DNA of 64,000 nucleotides from Dryocosmus kuriphilus (taxonomy: Eukaryota > Arthropoda > Insecta > Hymenoptera > Cynipidae): the NCBI GenBank assembly GCA_038277395.1, contig CM076193.1, positions 68,106,677-68,170,676 on the forward strand. Reading direction: 5' to 3'. The position numbers were made by a program, and so were the translations under genes. The notes under the pieces were generated by a model. The model did no database searches, was not told the DNA's origin, and worked only from the letters and a program-made list of their open reading frames with translations. The first letter of the stretch is position 1. The number at the start of each line of letters is the position of its first letter. This document shows, one piece after another, positions 47,949 to 56,885 of the stretch.

Positions 47949-49640
47949 ATGAAAAAGAAATCTGATCATGAGGAAGACCTAACAACCAGGAAATTCAACG
48001 ATAATCAAGAACCGAGTCAAGCGGAAACGGATTCACTGGACACAGATTCTACTCTCGCTTCAAAAGTAATAAGACCACGAGCCGACCATACGCATACACA
48101 CATCACTGTCGTCCCAGAACTAGCGCCTGAAGAAATTACGCAGTTCTTGCACGCAGAAAAGAAATCTAAAATACAGAGTTCCAGAAATAACCTAACCTAC
48201 CTAAGGGGAAATTATGTTCATTTTCTTTCAGAAGATTGTGAATTAACCACCCCTATAGGGCGACTATTGATAGACATAAAGGCAATTGACCCAAGAGAAA
48301 TAAAAAGACAATGTCCTAAACTAGGTCAAGTCCTGGTAACTCCTCGAGGAAATGACAAAATCTATACAGTGATTATAAAACAAAATCGCTTTGACGAACT
48401 ACAAAAGGAAAATTTAAGAATTGGGCTACACAATTTGAAAGTGGCTCTAGCAAGAGAAGATGTTAAAAATTTCAGAATCTCAAAACAAGGGGACTTGACT
48501 GAATCAATGCCTGAAGGCAGATTTCTGAATATATTGAGAGAAGCTTTTGAAAATAGTGGCATTGAAATAACGATGTGCTATGGAAGTGTGCGTATACCCC
48601 CTGAGAAATATAGGGAAGAGATAATAATCGAGAATCATCGAAGTAAGGTAGGAGGTCATAAGGGATGCAATAAGACATACGGAAGAATACGTGAACGATA
48701 TATGTGGCCAGGAATGAAAGAACAAGTTACTGAATTCGTAAGAAAATGTAAAACATGTCAAGAACAAAAAATAATACGGGCAAGGACCCACGAACCCATG
48801 ATCATCACAGATACACCGCTAGATGCGTTCGACAAGGTATCCCTCGATACAGTAGGACCTCTTCCCATCACTCCTGATGGAAATCGACATATCCTGACTA
48901 TGCAAGACAATCTAACTAAGTATTGTATAGCAGTTGCAATACCTGACATTACAGCTATTACTATCGCACACGCTATAGCCAAAAATTTAATTTCAATATA
49001 TGGCGCTCCAAAAGCCATATTGACCGACCGAGGAAGCGCCTTCATAGGAAACCTTCTCGCGAATCTGTCCAAAATATTTGGAATCAAACAAATTACGACA
49101 TCAGGTTATCGACCTCAGTCGAATGGCTCTTTGGAAAGACGTCATGCTGTGTTAATTGATTATATCAGATCTTATGTCGATTACTATGGTGATTGGGATA
49201 AATTGTTACCATTTTCAATGTTTTCCTACAATACGTCAATACACGAAGCAACAAAATTCACCCCTTTTGAATTAGTATTCGGAAAGATTGCGCGCACTTC
49301 CAGTTCATTTCCAACGGAAGAAAAACTGCAAACTTACGGTTCCTACCTTAAAGAGTTAATAACGCGACTATCCGAAGCCAAGGATATAGCAGCGAAAAAT
49401 CTAATTCATGCAAAGCAAAAATCCAAAGCTCTCTACGACCGAAAATTAAACACCCTCCATGGAAAAGTAGGAGACAAAGTTTATGTAACAAAAGAAGCAA
49501 AATTTAATAAACTCGATAATAAAAGTCATGGCCCTTACACAATCACAGACTTACTAGACAAACATACTGCAATCTTAGAAACGACTGACGGAAGACGTTT
49601 TCAAAAACATGTAGACAAGTTAAAAATTGCCTACGAATAA
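47949..49640 (+). CDS. Integrase of errantivirus-like element, copy 1
   Basis: 563 aa, still in the gag frame. After about 200 residues without a recognised domain comes a zinc-binding module H230-x6-H237-x29-C267-x2-C270. The catalytic core has D300 (SLDTVGPLP), D360 (LTDRGSAF) and E396 (GSLERRH), exactly D,D35E spacing. A C-terminal GPY-type module follows (SHGPYTITDLLDKHTAIL). It would join element DNA to the host genome. The ATG at 47949 lies 45 nt after the upstream TAA; readthrough could also feed it. No RT or RNase H motif precedes it. Confidence 0.9.
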   Translation: MKKKSDHEEDLTTRKFNDNQEPSQAETDSLDTDSTLASKVIRPRADHTHTHITVVPELAPEEITQFLHAEKKSKIQSSRNNLTYLRGNYVHFLSEDCELTTPIGRLLIDIKAIDPREIKRQCPKLGQVLVTPRGNDKIYTVIIKQNRFDELQKENLRIGLHNLKVALAREDVKNFRISKQGDLTESMPEGRFLNILREAFENSGIEITMCYGSVRIPPEKYREEIIIENHRSKVGGHKGCNKTYGRIRERYMWPGMKEQVTEFVRKCKTCQEQKIIRARTHEPMIITDTPLDAFDKVSLDTVGPLPITPDGNRHILTMQDNLTKYCIAVAIPDITAITIAHAIAKNLISIYGAPKAILTDRGSAFIGNLLANLSKIFGIKQITTSGYRPQSNGSLERRHAVLIDYIRSYVDYYGDWDKLLPFSMFSYNTSIHEATKFTPFELVFGKIARTSSSFPTEEKLQTYGSYLKELITRLSEAKDIAAKNLIHAKQKSKALYDRKLNTLHGKVGDKVYVTKEAKFNKLDNKSHGPYTITDLLDKHTAILETTDGRRFQKHVDKLKIAYE

Positions 49641-49676
49641 AAATTTCAAATTTTATTAACACAATTTTAAAATTAC

Positions 49677-49678
49677 AG
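49677..49678 (+). promoter_or_regulatory. Candidate 3' splice acceptor for the accessory ORF
   Basis: AG of TTAAAATTACAG with the accessory start codon one base further on (ATG at 49680). A T-rich tract with TTATTAAC as a possible branch site lies upstream. Its position suggests the 175-aa protein is made from a spliced subgenomic mRNA, as env is in errantiviruses. Confidence 0.5.
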
Positions 49679-49679
49679 A

Positions 49680-50207
49680 ATGGAAGGATCAATAATTACG
49701 ACTAGATTCCCTAAAGGAGGGGTCGTCGCTTCGACCCTCCGACCAAAAGGAAACACTACTGAATTAAAATTCACGAAAGGACCTTTGGAGGAATTGACGG
49801 CCGAATACGACCTGACTAAACCGCTTTTCACCCTGCATAGAGTCACGGGCCCCCCACATAACAGGAGCTTCGTGGTGAAATGCGTAACGAAGGATGAAAA
49901 GCGTGGAAACATATTTATACAGTATAGCAATAATGAATCAAGAATAAAAATTGCAGAGCATTCTGCAGCTAGAAAAATCCTGCAAGAGCTTGAGGAGGTT
50001 TATTTCTTTAGTGAAGAAAGATGCACTGATAACAACAAAGAGGACACGTGTGTTACCTGTCTCGACAACGACTCTAAAGTACTCATAAAACTGTACAAAT
50101 GGGGGAATTGTTGCGAGTATTGTTACTTGAGAGGACATGTCCTAAAAGATTGTGATAAAAAAGTTAAAAGAAATAAACGCCTTCGAGAGCAGGATATCGA
50201 AAATTAA
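49680..50207 (+). CDS. Accessory protein: dsRNA-binding-like domain plus CCHC zinc knuckle, copy 1
   Basis: 175 aa, intact in both copies. Residues about 35-105 follow the double-stranded-RNA-binding domain pattern. Helix PLEELTAEY is followed by PLFTLHRVTGPPHNRSFVVK with the diagnostic GPxH loop and a beta hairpin. A C-terminal helix with IKIAEHSAARKILQEL corresponds to the KKxAKxxAA region. Of the three basic residues of that region only one Lys is kept, so RNA affinity may be altered. Residues 145-158 form CEYCYLRGHVLKDC, an exact C-x2-C-x4-H-x4-C retroviral zinc knuckle, followed by a basic tail. This Gag lacks a knuckle, so the protein may supply nucleocapsid-like activity, silencing suppression, or both. 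Function is inferred from folds. Confidence 0.7.
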   Translation: MEGSIITTRFPKGGVVASTLRPKGNTTELKFTKGPLEELTAEYDLTKPLFTLHRVTGPPHNRSFVVKCVTKDEKRGNIFIQYSNNESRIKIAEHSAARKILQELEEVYFFSEERCTDNNKEDTCVTCLDNDSKVLIKLYKWGNCCEYCYLRGHVLKDCDKKVKRNKRLREQDIEN

Positions 50208-50528
50208 AGAAGAATGTGCAAAACAAGAATTTCAAATCCACCAAGAAATTTTATGTAATCATATATAAAGGGACTATTATAATCTAAATTTTGTATAAAT
50301 CTAGATTGTATAAAATTACTACATATAACCATGAACCTTTTTATATATTGTAATAAAATTGCCTTTTAAGAAAGACGAAGAGAGAATAAAAGAGAGTAAT
50401 AAAACAAAAAACAAAAAAAAACAAAAAAAAAAGAGAAGGAAGAGGAATTGGAGGTTGCCTTCGATTCTTCCTCTTTCTGAAAGGCTACCACGAATTTTAA
50501 AACTTTTCTAAAATAATTTTCTATGCAC
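50208..50528 (+). other. Spacer between accessory ORF and env
   Basis: AT-rich 320-bp spacer with several AATAAA-like words (near 50,350-50,400) that could act as internal polyadenylation signals, then an A-rich tract (50,400-50,440) that differs in length between copies. No ORF. Confidence 0.5.
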
Positions 50529-50530
50529 AG
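50529..50530 (+). promoter_or_regulatory. Candidate 3' splice acceptor for env
   Basis: ATTTTCTATGCACAG abuts the env ATG at 50531. Errantivirus env is classically expressed from a spliced RNA, and the precise abutment supports that here. Identical in copy 2 at 62079-62080. Confidence 0.6.
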
Positions 50531-52141
50531 ATGAAGCAGATCAGTCCATTAGCATGGAGGTGGATTTTATTTCTTTCACTCCCTATTGTCCTAGGAAGTC
50601 AATCGCAGTACGAAATCCAGCCCCTAGAGATGAATTCCGGAATATTCTACGAAAAATTGGAACCAATGAGACTCACTCAAACTTATTGGAGGATCGTGAT
50701 ATTTTTGGATATCGGAAACTTCAGTCAATATCTTCACTTTGATTCAATCCAGAACGACATCCGTGAAAATTATAGAAGCTGTCTGCAAAAGTTAAGAAAG
50801 GAGGACTGCCGTCACGAAGTGGAATTGGACACCCTGACGACGAAGCTCGACAAAATTAAAACAAAGTATGATGACCTACAGCGAATACTCTCAGAAATCA
50901 AGAGCTATGAACCAGAAGCTAACACACAACCCAGGACTATGCAAAAACGCAGAGTTCCGATGTTAGGGTTCAGAGGATCTGTTCTAGGACCTATAGTTGG
51001 ACTCATGACTACAGAAGACGGTGAAGAATACACAAATTCTATCAACGAAATTTACTATAGACAAGATAATCTAAGTAAAATTATAAGACAACAAACCCAT
51101 GTAGTTAAGGCCGAAATTCAAGATATTCATAATGAAATAAATTCGAGAACAGCTGAAATCAAATTAATCAAAAATTTATTAAATAATACTATCAAAAATT
51201 CTGAGATACAAGAGAAAGCTATAAATGACCTATTGTACCAAAACTATCTGAGACAGTGGACGGTTCATATGGAGGAAAATTTTAATCACTTGCTGGACAC
51301 AATATCACATTTTACTGATATAGTAATAAGTGCCAGGCTGAGAGAAATTCATCCATCATTGATCACCAATATTCAACTTCAAGAAATTATTACAGACATT
51401 CATAACGACGCAAGTGCCCAAGAATTTTCTATTCCAAGGGCATACGCCAGAGCTGAAAGTCTGCAAGAAATAGGAAAGGCAGATATAGCTTATCACTCAG
51501 GAAGATTGCTATTGTCCATCGACATACCCTTATTGGAGAGAACAAAATATCAATTATATAAAATGCATCCCTATCCAGTGCATCAAAAATTAATCGAAAA
51601 TATTACAGGAGCAGCCTATATATTGCCAAGAGAACCATATATAGCCTTATCAGTTGATGATCAAAATTACTTCCTATCGAGTCTGGAATATTATAATTCA
51701 TGCATAAGAACCATAAATCATATTATTTGCAAGTCAAACCAACCTATATATTCAACTGCAACTAATCCAACATGTGAAACTCAAATGTTACTCAAACCCT
51801 CTGCAGAAATGTTTTCCAGGTGCGATATAAGAATTAACTTACACGATGAAACATTCTGGACACAAATACCTTCACTTCAAGCCTGGTTGTTTTCAACAAA
51901 TGAAAATCAACTCATAAGCATCACTTGTCTAAAAGGAAAATCTGAAAGAGGATATATAAATGGATCAGGATTACTACGAGTAGGAAATGGATGCACAGTA
52001 AAATCAAAAACTACCACCTTAAGTGGGATCACATTGTTGAGCAAAACTGAAGAATGTGTATATATACCGGATTTTTCCCTAAAACTTAACCAAAATATCT
52101 CCTATAATGGCGAATTTTCCAAAATTCTCAACGATACATGA
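50531..52141 (+). CDS. env: Envelope glycoprotein (F-type-like), copy 1, main part
   Basis: 536 aa. Signal peptide at residues 1-22 (WILFLSLPIVLG core). The N-terminal part ends in a dibasic site KRR (139-141); the four-residue furin consensus is not complete. A hydrophobic Gly-rich stretch follows (VPMLGFRGSVLGPIVGLM), placed like the fusion peptide of errantivirus and baculovirus F proteins. A long helical or coiled-coil region (about 175-240) and a Cys-containing ectodomain follow. The frame stops without a membrane anchor because of one extra A in the AAAA run at 52081-52084 relative to copy 2; the anchor continues in the overlapping frame. A sequencing error in the homopolymer is possible. 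Confidence 0.8.
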   Translation: MKQISPLAWRWILFLSLPIVLGSQSQYEIQPLEMNSGIFYEKLEPMRLTQTYWRIVIFLDIGNFSQYLHFDSIQNDIRENYRSCLQKLRKEDCRHEVELDTLTTKLDKIKTKYDDLQRILSEIKSYEPEANTQPRTMQKRRVPMLGFRGSVLGPIVGLMTTEDGEEYTNSINEIYYRQDNLSKIIRQQTHVVKAEIQDIHNEINSRTAEIKLIKNLLNNTIKNSEIQEKAINDLLYQNYLRQWTVHMEENFNHLLDTISHFTDIVISARLREIHPSLITNIQLQEIITDIHNDASAQEFSIPRAYARAESLQEIGKADIAYHSGRLLLSIDIPLLERTKYQLYKMHPYPVHQKLIENITGAAYILPREPYIALSVDDQNYFLSSLEYYNSCIRTINHIICKSNQPIYSTATNPTCETQMLLKPSAEMFSRCDIRINLHDETFWTQIPSLQAWLFSTNENQLISITCLKGKSERGYINGSGLLRVGNGCTVKSKTTTLSGITLLSKTEECVYIPDFSLKLNQNISYNGEFSKILNDT

Positions 52142-52418
52142 ACAAACCCTACAAAGACAACCTGCGCAAAATTGGAAGGAATTAGAAAAGGGAGAAACTT
52201 TAACAAAAATCGAAGAAAAACTACTGGAATTTGAAGAACAGCAACATCACTATAAACAGAAAAATCACACTATTGTTGGAACCTCCATCGGAATAATGAT
52301 AATAATATTATTTATAATATTATACTGCACACAAAAAATATTAATAAACATGTGTCACAAAGGTAAAATAAACTCCACAAAAGAAAACCAACACGACATT
52401 ACAGAGAGAGAGAAATAA
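52107..52418 (+). pseudogene. env: Env C-terminal part with transmembrane anchor, out of frame in copy 1
   Basis: 103-aa frame overlapping the end of the main env frame by 35 bp. It carries a membrane-spanning helix (TSIGIMIIILFIILYCTQKI, about residues 53-72) and a short basic cytoplasmic tail. In copy 2 the corresponding junction is in frame, so this is the natural C-terminus of Env separated here by a one-base indel. Type listed as pseudogene to mark the break, which may be an assembly error. Confidence 0.75.
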
Positions 52419-53785
52419 AATCACTATTAAAGGAGAAGAACGAACCTCAATGCAGCAACGAAAAAAGAAAACCAACATCAAGAATACAAAATCAAGACAC
52501 CAGCATTGTGGAATTTCCGTTAACCAACGTTCGCATTGTATAAAAGTACATCGATAGAAGCACCCATAGTTCATCGAGGACGATGAAAATCTTAAGAGGG
52601 GAGAGAAGGAAAAATTTTCAAAAATTTTCCAGAATTTTCCTCTTTCCGTTCCGAAAGAAAAATCACATCAAATAAAATAACTGCAATACCGACATCAAGT
52701 GAGAGAGCTACATGACGGGATAACACATAAGAAGCCATGATTGAAACCAACATGGTCGCCTCACAGATAAGAGTAATCTAATCTATCAAGACCACACCTG
52801 CAACATAATCACTGTACACCATTGGATCACAGTTCATTATGGCCGCCACAACGAGCAATCTTATCTAACGTTCACGACAACGACGCCTACTTCATTATGG
52901 CCGACGCGACAAGCACTCTTATCGCTACGAAGATAAGCCTAACCGACAAGATGGAGAAGAGGAAGCCATATTAGCAGAAAAAAGCAAACAGAAGCTTCAT
53001 CTGAACGCAGTAGGCAACCATCTAGTAAATTAAGCGAAAAACTCTAACTTTATACATAGTACGTGCATGTTATATACAACTGATGTATGATAGGGTAGTA
53101 ATGTATGATATACATTACCATTAATGGTATATAAAACTAGTAACTAAATAATAATATAATAAATATTATTGACACATGAGGTATATGTAAGGTGCACGTA
53201 ATATATATATATAATAACCTATATAATGACACAATATATAATGGTACGACACTAATATGATAATTCAAAGCAGAATTCTGGGAAAACTAAGTTTAATTCG
53301 CTTCAGTCGATCAAAAGAGAAACATTAAAGCTATGTTTCGAAAATTCCTATAATTCTACTTCGGAACTAAAATCGAAGGACACCCCTTCAAAAGAAAGTT
53401 ATTATAATCATGCAAGACAACAAAACATAACCCCAATTATGGTTAGAAAATGAGCTATAATAAAGATAGCCTGAATTTCTATGTGGTGTAGTCTTGAAGA
53501 AAATTCGATTAGATTTTAGCTACTAACCCGCAAAATCAATGAAATTTTGTTATAAAATATTACAAAGAGCGTGAGAAATCGTGAGATCGAACTTCGTTCA
53601 AGATCATAAGATTGAGTATTATAAATCAACTCAACTAAGACAAAATTAGCTCCCCATTGATCACTGACCGAACTTCGATGATTCACGCATTATAGGTTAA
53701 TTACAAAATAATCTCACAGACTATGTCTATGAAGCGTTCCGTCCTGGGGGCAAAAATTTATAGCTCAGCGGGACGCTGATGTTTC
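52419..53785 (+). other. 3' noncoding region of the LTR element
   Basis: About 1.37 kb without an ORF of note. The part at 52730-52970 has a cluster of GCCAT/ATGGC words (52734, 52752, 52839, 52897, 52951 and 52964, including ATGGCCGCC), resembling YY1/Pho core sites. The part near 53040-53260 is made of TATA-rich repeats such as ATATACATTACC and TGTATGATA. Confidence 0.5.
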
Positions 53786-53799
53786 GAAAAGGGGAGGAC
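53786..53799 (+). other. Polypurine tract
   Basis: GAAAAGGGGAGGA followed by C, directly before the TGTCAC start of LTR 2. It serves as the plus-strand primer in LTR elements. Its presence here confirms the 3' end of the internal region of copy 1. Confidence 0.85.
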
Positions 53800-54463
53800 T
53801 GTCACATCCTCAAATTTTCAATTTGTAAAATTTTAAAATTTTCAATGTAACACATGATAACAGTTAATTTCAATTACTGCATTACCACGACACTCGGTCG
53901 AGCGAATGCTGACTAGACTCGCTCGAGCATGTGTCGACTTATGATGAATGCACGGTGGCAGATAAAGTAGTAACCTCAAGCACAAGCAAAGTGAGTTACA
54001 ATACGCAGAGAATTCATAGGTAATGCTGGTCAGTCGGTAATGATAAAGTTATCTTAGCACCAAGACACAATTAACTGGTATCATTGAATTTTCTAACGCT
54101 ATAGATTACCAATTCAACCACAATAAGGCATTAATTACTAAGAAACTCAATGAACTATTAATATCATCAATGTACAACTAAGTATCGATAACTATTGTGT
54201 AAGTTTAAGATTCGAAAGGGTAATAGAGAAGGGCTTCGAAGATCGAATCAACCGTAGAACAATCAATAATCAATATAGAATCAATCAATATATAATCGGT
54301 AATCAATCAATAACCAACTCAAATCAGTCTGACCTCATTAGAAGGACTACATTCACTAAAGATATCGAATAGTATTAAGAATAGAATTGTATCAACCCTG
54401 TTTGGATACCAGAGGACAATGTTTTCCAATGTACTATAGATATAGAAGGGTAATAAGCGGAAT

Positions 54464-54599
54464 GTACGTGCCATTATGCAGATTTGCGAGCGTACGTGAC
54501 ATTATGCAGATTTGCGAGCGTACGTGACATTATGCAGATTTGCGAGCGTACGTGCCATTCTGCAGATTTGCGAACGGACGTGACATTATGCAGATTTGC
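54464..54599 (+). repeat. Five 28-bp repeats in LTR 2
   Basis: Same five units, same order and sequence as in LTR 1, ending about 35 bp before the TATA box. Confidence 0.9.
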
Positions 54600-54632
54600 A
54601 AAGATCCCCTCTCAACAAGGGCATGGGTCTCC

Positions 54633-54640
54633 TATAAAAA
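54633..54640 (+). promoter_or_regulatory. LTR 2 TATA box
   Basis: TATAAAAA in the same context as LTR 1. It would drive the second copy. Confidence 0.7.
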
Positions 54641-55127
54641 CCCCGTTCGATGAGGTATCGACGTCTTTACGTTCCGAAAAGTTACATTGTACACGTCGTT
54701 CTCCGTGATCAGTTAAATAACCTCAAGTAACTAGTAATCACTTTGTAAAAGTAGTCCTCTGTGATCAGTTAAACAACCTCAGGTAGCAAGAGAAAGTAGT
54801 CAACTATTAAGTATTTCTTCTTGTGAATGTAGCCCTCTGAGATCAGTTAAATAACCTCAAGTAACAAGTGGTTATCTTGTAAAAGTAGTCCTCTGTGATC
54901 GGATAAATAACTTCAAGTTACAATTAATTTTCTAGTAGTGAACAAAGTCCCTTTGATTTCGGCTAAGAATCAAAGTAAAGTCTACTTCGGGTTAAAACTA
55001 AAGTGTGTATATATCCGAAAAAGAACTTACGAGTAGATTCGATCTGTCGAAGGACGTTCGTGTATCGCTCGATCAGTGAAAGGAAGAGATACTTCGATTA
55101 CGGTTCTCTCCTCTCTCACTCCAGCCA

Positions 55128-55437
55128 AACTACCCCTGTGAATTGGTCCGCCGTTGCCAAGCTCGGAATAGGGATACAAGCGACGAACAAACTACCCCTG
55201 TGAATTGGTCTCGCCGTTGCCAAGCTCGGAATAGGGATACAAGCGACGAACAAACTACCCCTGTGAATTGGTCTCGCCGTTGCCAAGCTCGGAATAGGGA
55301 TACAAGCGACGAACAAACTACCCCTGTGAATTGGTCTCGCCGTTGCCAAGCTCGGAATAGGGATACAAGCGACGAACAAACTACCCCTGTGAACTGCCCT
55401 CGTCGTTGTCAGCTCGGAATAGGGACAAAAGCGACGA
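55128..55437 (+). repeat. 63-bp minisatellite in LTR 2, A-A-A-A-B order
   Basis: Five units. The first carries a one-base deletion (GGTCCGCC); the next three A units are essentially identical to each other, indicating recent homogenisation. Confidence 0.9.
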
Positions 55438-55733
55438 AACAACTTTCTCTCGCCCTTTTGAACAAAAACGGTAAATTTTAAGTAACAACTATATATCTGT
55501 TCTCATCTTTATTCTCTTTCTACTTAATTGTAATAAACGCATTTTACTCTACATATCTGTGTACTACTTTCATTTATAATTACACGATCCGCACAGGGTT
55601 GACAAGTGACAACGATCCCACACAAATAATTGGTCAGGACTTAGCATCCTGACAATATTCAGCGATGCAAGCCTCTCCTACTTTTCCATTTCCATACTAC
55701 CTTTGCCTTAACTCGGGAGGTAACAGCTGATTT

Positions 55734-55751
55734 TGGTGGCAGCGGTGGGAT
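55734..55751 (+). other. Primer-binding site of copy 2, tRNA-Leu type
   Basis: Same 18 bases and same 8-bp offset from the LTR end as in copy 1. Confidence 0.8.
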
Positions 55752-56885
55752 GTCACTTTTGTAATTGTAAATTTTAAATTTACATCAAAAATTAAATTTC
55801 GAAAACCTAAATTCAGTGTTGAAAAACAAAATTTAAATTCAGTGTACTTTTAAGATAGAAAATCTGTACAAGCACTCGAGAGTATCAGTCTTTTTTGGGT
55901 TCGCTGCACGGCCACCTTCGGGGTAAAGCAAAGTTCGAGGTGCTTTTAGGCGTTGGCATACTTCGCGTGTTCGCAAGCCCTACCATCGTCTATAAACCTA
56001 CGATTCATCCTGATTTAACCTTGTATGTACTCTTTGTAGCAAGATTGTACAAGTGAAGGATTTAAAACAACGAAAAATTCATATTGTAACGCTACGCAAA
56101 CCTAAAATAATATCGCCGAGTCGTCAAAAAGAAACCGAAGCATTTAAGTCACCGCGCGATAGAGTCACATCTCGCGTCAAAGGCAGCATAAGTTCTCTGC
56201 AGACAGTGCATCGGAAAGACTAAGTTCCTTGCAGTCACACGCATCGTGTCTGACTCTGTTAGGTTACATCACTGAAAGAGTTACGCGCTCTATTCAAGTC
56301 ATTGCACTACACGAGAGAACGAACTTGAGGCTGACCATATTCGCTTACACCACTTCAGGTTCACCGCACTCTCGCATGAAGAACGCGCGAGTCTTACCAA
56401 CCGCGGCATGATCTACTGAAAGTCGCGTTTGTTGCACTCTAGTAACGTTCTCTTTATTCAAATCACTTACGTCTATTTCATATCAACATATTCTAAAATC
56501 TGTTAACGAACTAAGTGTTCTAAAGAAAAATATATTACATCACGAAATCCTTTGCCATAAGACATTAAAATTAGAAGTATAAAACAAGCTTAATTCAAAG
56601 ATTTAATAATTCTAAATCCAGAATCAAGCGTCTATCTGCAGCGCAACTAGTAAAGTAGCCTGTAGGTAGCATACTTGACAAGGTCACTGCGTGTTACCAG
56701 CGAAACGTGAATCACGCTAGTAAAGCGGCGTTCCACTTGTAACACAAATAGAACTCAATCTTTGGTTCAAATAACGAATAGAATCATTTTATAAAATCAA
56801 ATATCAAAGTTTAAAATCGCTCATATCCGAGTTTTAAGCACAAAAGTTCATTTTAATTATCAGTAAAACAAAATTTCATCAAAAA
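55752..56885 (+). other. Untranslated leader of copy 2
   Basis: Copy of 44206-45338, with one extra A in the run just before the gag ATG. No additional feature. Confidence 0.6.

Larger units (their letters stand above)
53800..55725 (+). mobile_element. Errantivirus-like element, LTR 2, shared by both tandem copies
   Basis: 1926 bp, near-identical to LTR 1. It is preceded by the polypurine tract of copy 1 and followed by primer-binding site and leader of copy 2, so it is both 3' LTR and 5' LTR. The 28-bp repeats lie at 54464-54599 and the TATA box at 54633-54640. Minisatellite units here read A-A-A-A-B (55128-55437), unlike A-A-B-A-B in LTR 1. Confidence 0.9.

Noticed and set aside
47904..47951. 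Peptide GLPQGLSTPFQQM just before the integrase ATG as an RT motif scar (PFGL...FQ)
   Set aside because: Similarity is short, lies next to a stop and has no other RT motif nearby; chance is likely.
48362..49087. Minus-strand ORFs across the integrase gene (and the same at 59911-60636)
   Set aside because: Shadow frames of a strongly supported plus-strand gene with no domain of their own.
50531..52141. Canonical R-x-K/R-R furin site in Env
   Set aside because: The site reads QKRR, dibasic but without Arg at the fourth position, so I only call a dibasic candidate.
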